Origin: a bacterium 1XD21-13
Lineage (GTDB): Bacteria > Bacillota > Clostridia > Lachnospirales > Lachnospiraceae
DNA length: 64,000 bases
Assembly: GCA_009917555.1 (NCBI GenBank)
Contig: QZDX01000009.1
Coordinates: 84,506-148,505 of the forward strand
Direction: 5' to 3'
The translations under genes and the position numbers were made by a program. Shown piece after piece: positions 63,948 through 64,000 of the stretch (within the stretch, counting starts at the first letter, position 1; the number at the start of each line of letters is the position of its first letter). The notes beneath the pieces were generated by a model that worked only from the letters and a program-made list of their open reading frames with translations, was not told the origin of the DNA and ran no database searches.

Positions 63948-64000
63948 AGATACCACACCATTCCCACGCTGACTTTTGCTCAACCGATACAGCCGGAGGG

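Overview
The window looks like a chromosome segment of a spore-forming, Gram-positive gut-type anaerobe of the Lachnospiraceae (Clostridium cluster XIVa). The evidence is a set of low-GC Firmicutes housekeeping genes at moderate GC (uvrC, hprK, a ROK glucokinase, asnS, hpf, secA), a small acid-soluble spore protein, two-component/ABC cassettes, and an Amt-PII fusion of the clostridial kind. The species cannot be fixed from sequence alone.

Layout. 1-6.2 kb: macrodomain protein (5' end cut by the window), VWA protein, uvrC, hprK and glucokinase, all rightward. 6.3-9.6 kb: an AT-rich accessory block with a small unknown protein, a hairpin element and a frameshifted HD-phosphohydrolase/phosphoribosyltransferase-like protein. 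9.65-18.7 kb: two promoter-plus-terminator leaders, a polytopic GT-C-like protein, an Amt-GlnK fusion, a giant inverted repeat, and a phosphate set (Na/Pi cotransporter, PhoR-like kinase, PhoB-like regulator). 18.7-25.9 kb: a lone tyrosine recombinase, an S66 peptidase, a MarR-controlled heterodimeric ABC exporter and an Asn-rich lipoprotein. A second giant inverted repeat follows, then asnS. 28-33 kb: accessory debris (frameshifted lipoprotein, Bro-N protein, GNAT fragment, reductase, truncated group II intron joined to a truncated IS1182-like element). 33-39.6 kb: a leftward carbon-source locus made of a FadR-type regulator, a short-chain dehydrogenase, a split transketolase and a three-part TRAP transporter, tied together by a shared palindromic operator. 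39.8-49.4 kb: metallopeptidase/VWA and MoxR ATPase pair, His-tailed CsoR-like repressor, peptidoglycan-binding protein, eukaryotic-type hisA, hpf, secA and a spore protein. 49.6-55.4 kb: an integrase followed by a SipW-type signal peptidase/surface-protein cassette with a BTAD regulator. 55.5-60.3 kb: a two-component system with an ABC transporter whose ATPase lacks its P-loop. 60.4-64 kb: mobile-element debris with an XRE regulator and a 40-bp perfect palindrome, then an AraC-ClpP pair flanked by 47-bp near-identical direct repeats.

The features least explained by known families are two homologous giant inverted repeats of about 210 bp, in opposite orientation, with unrelated but self-complementary outer stems; two hairpin leaders that share sequence and show compensatory base changes; and a dNTPase-like HD protein fused to a phosphoribosyltransferase-like domain. 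Five genes carry single-base homopolymer indels, so either true decay or base-calling error must be kept in mind.
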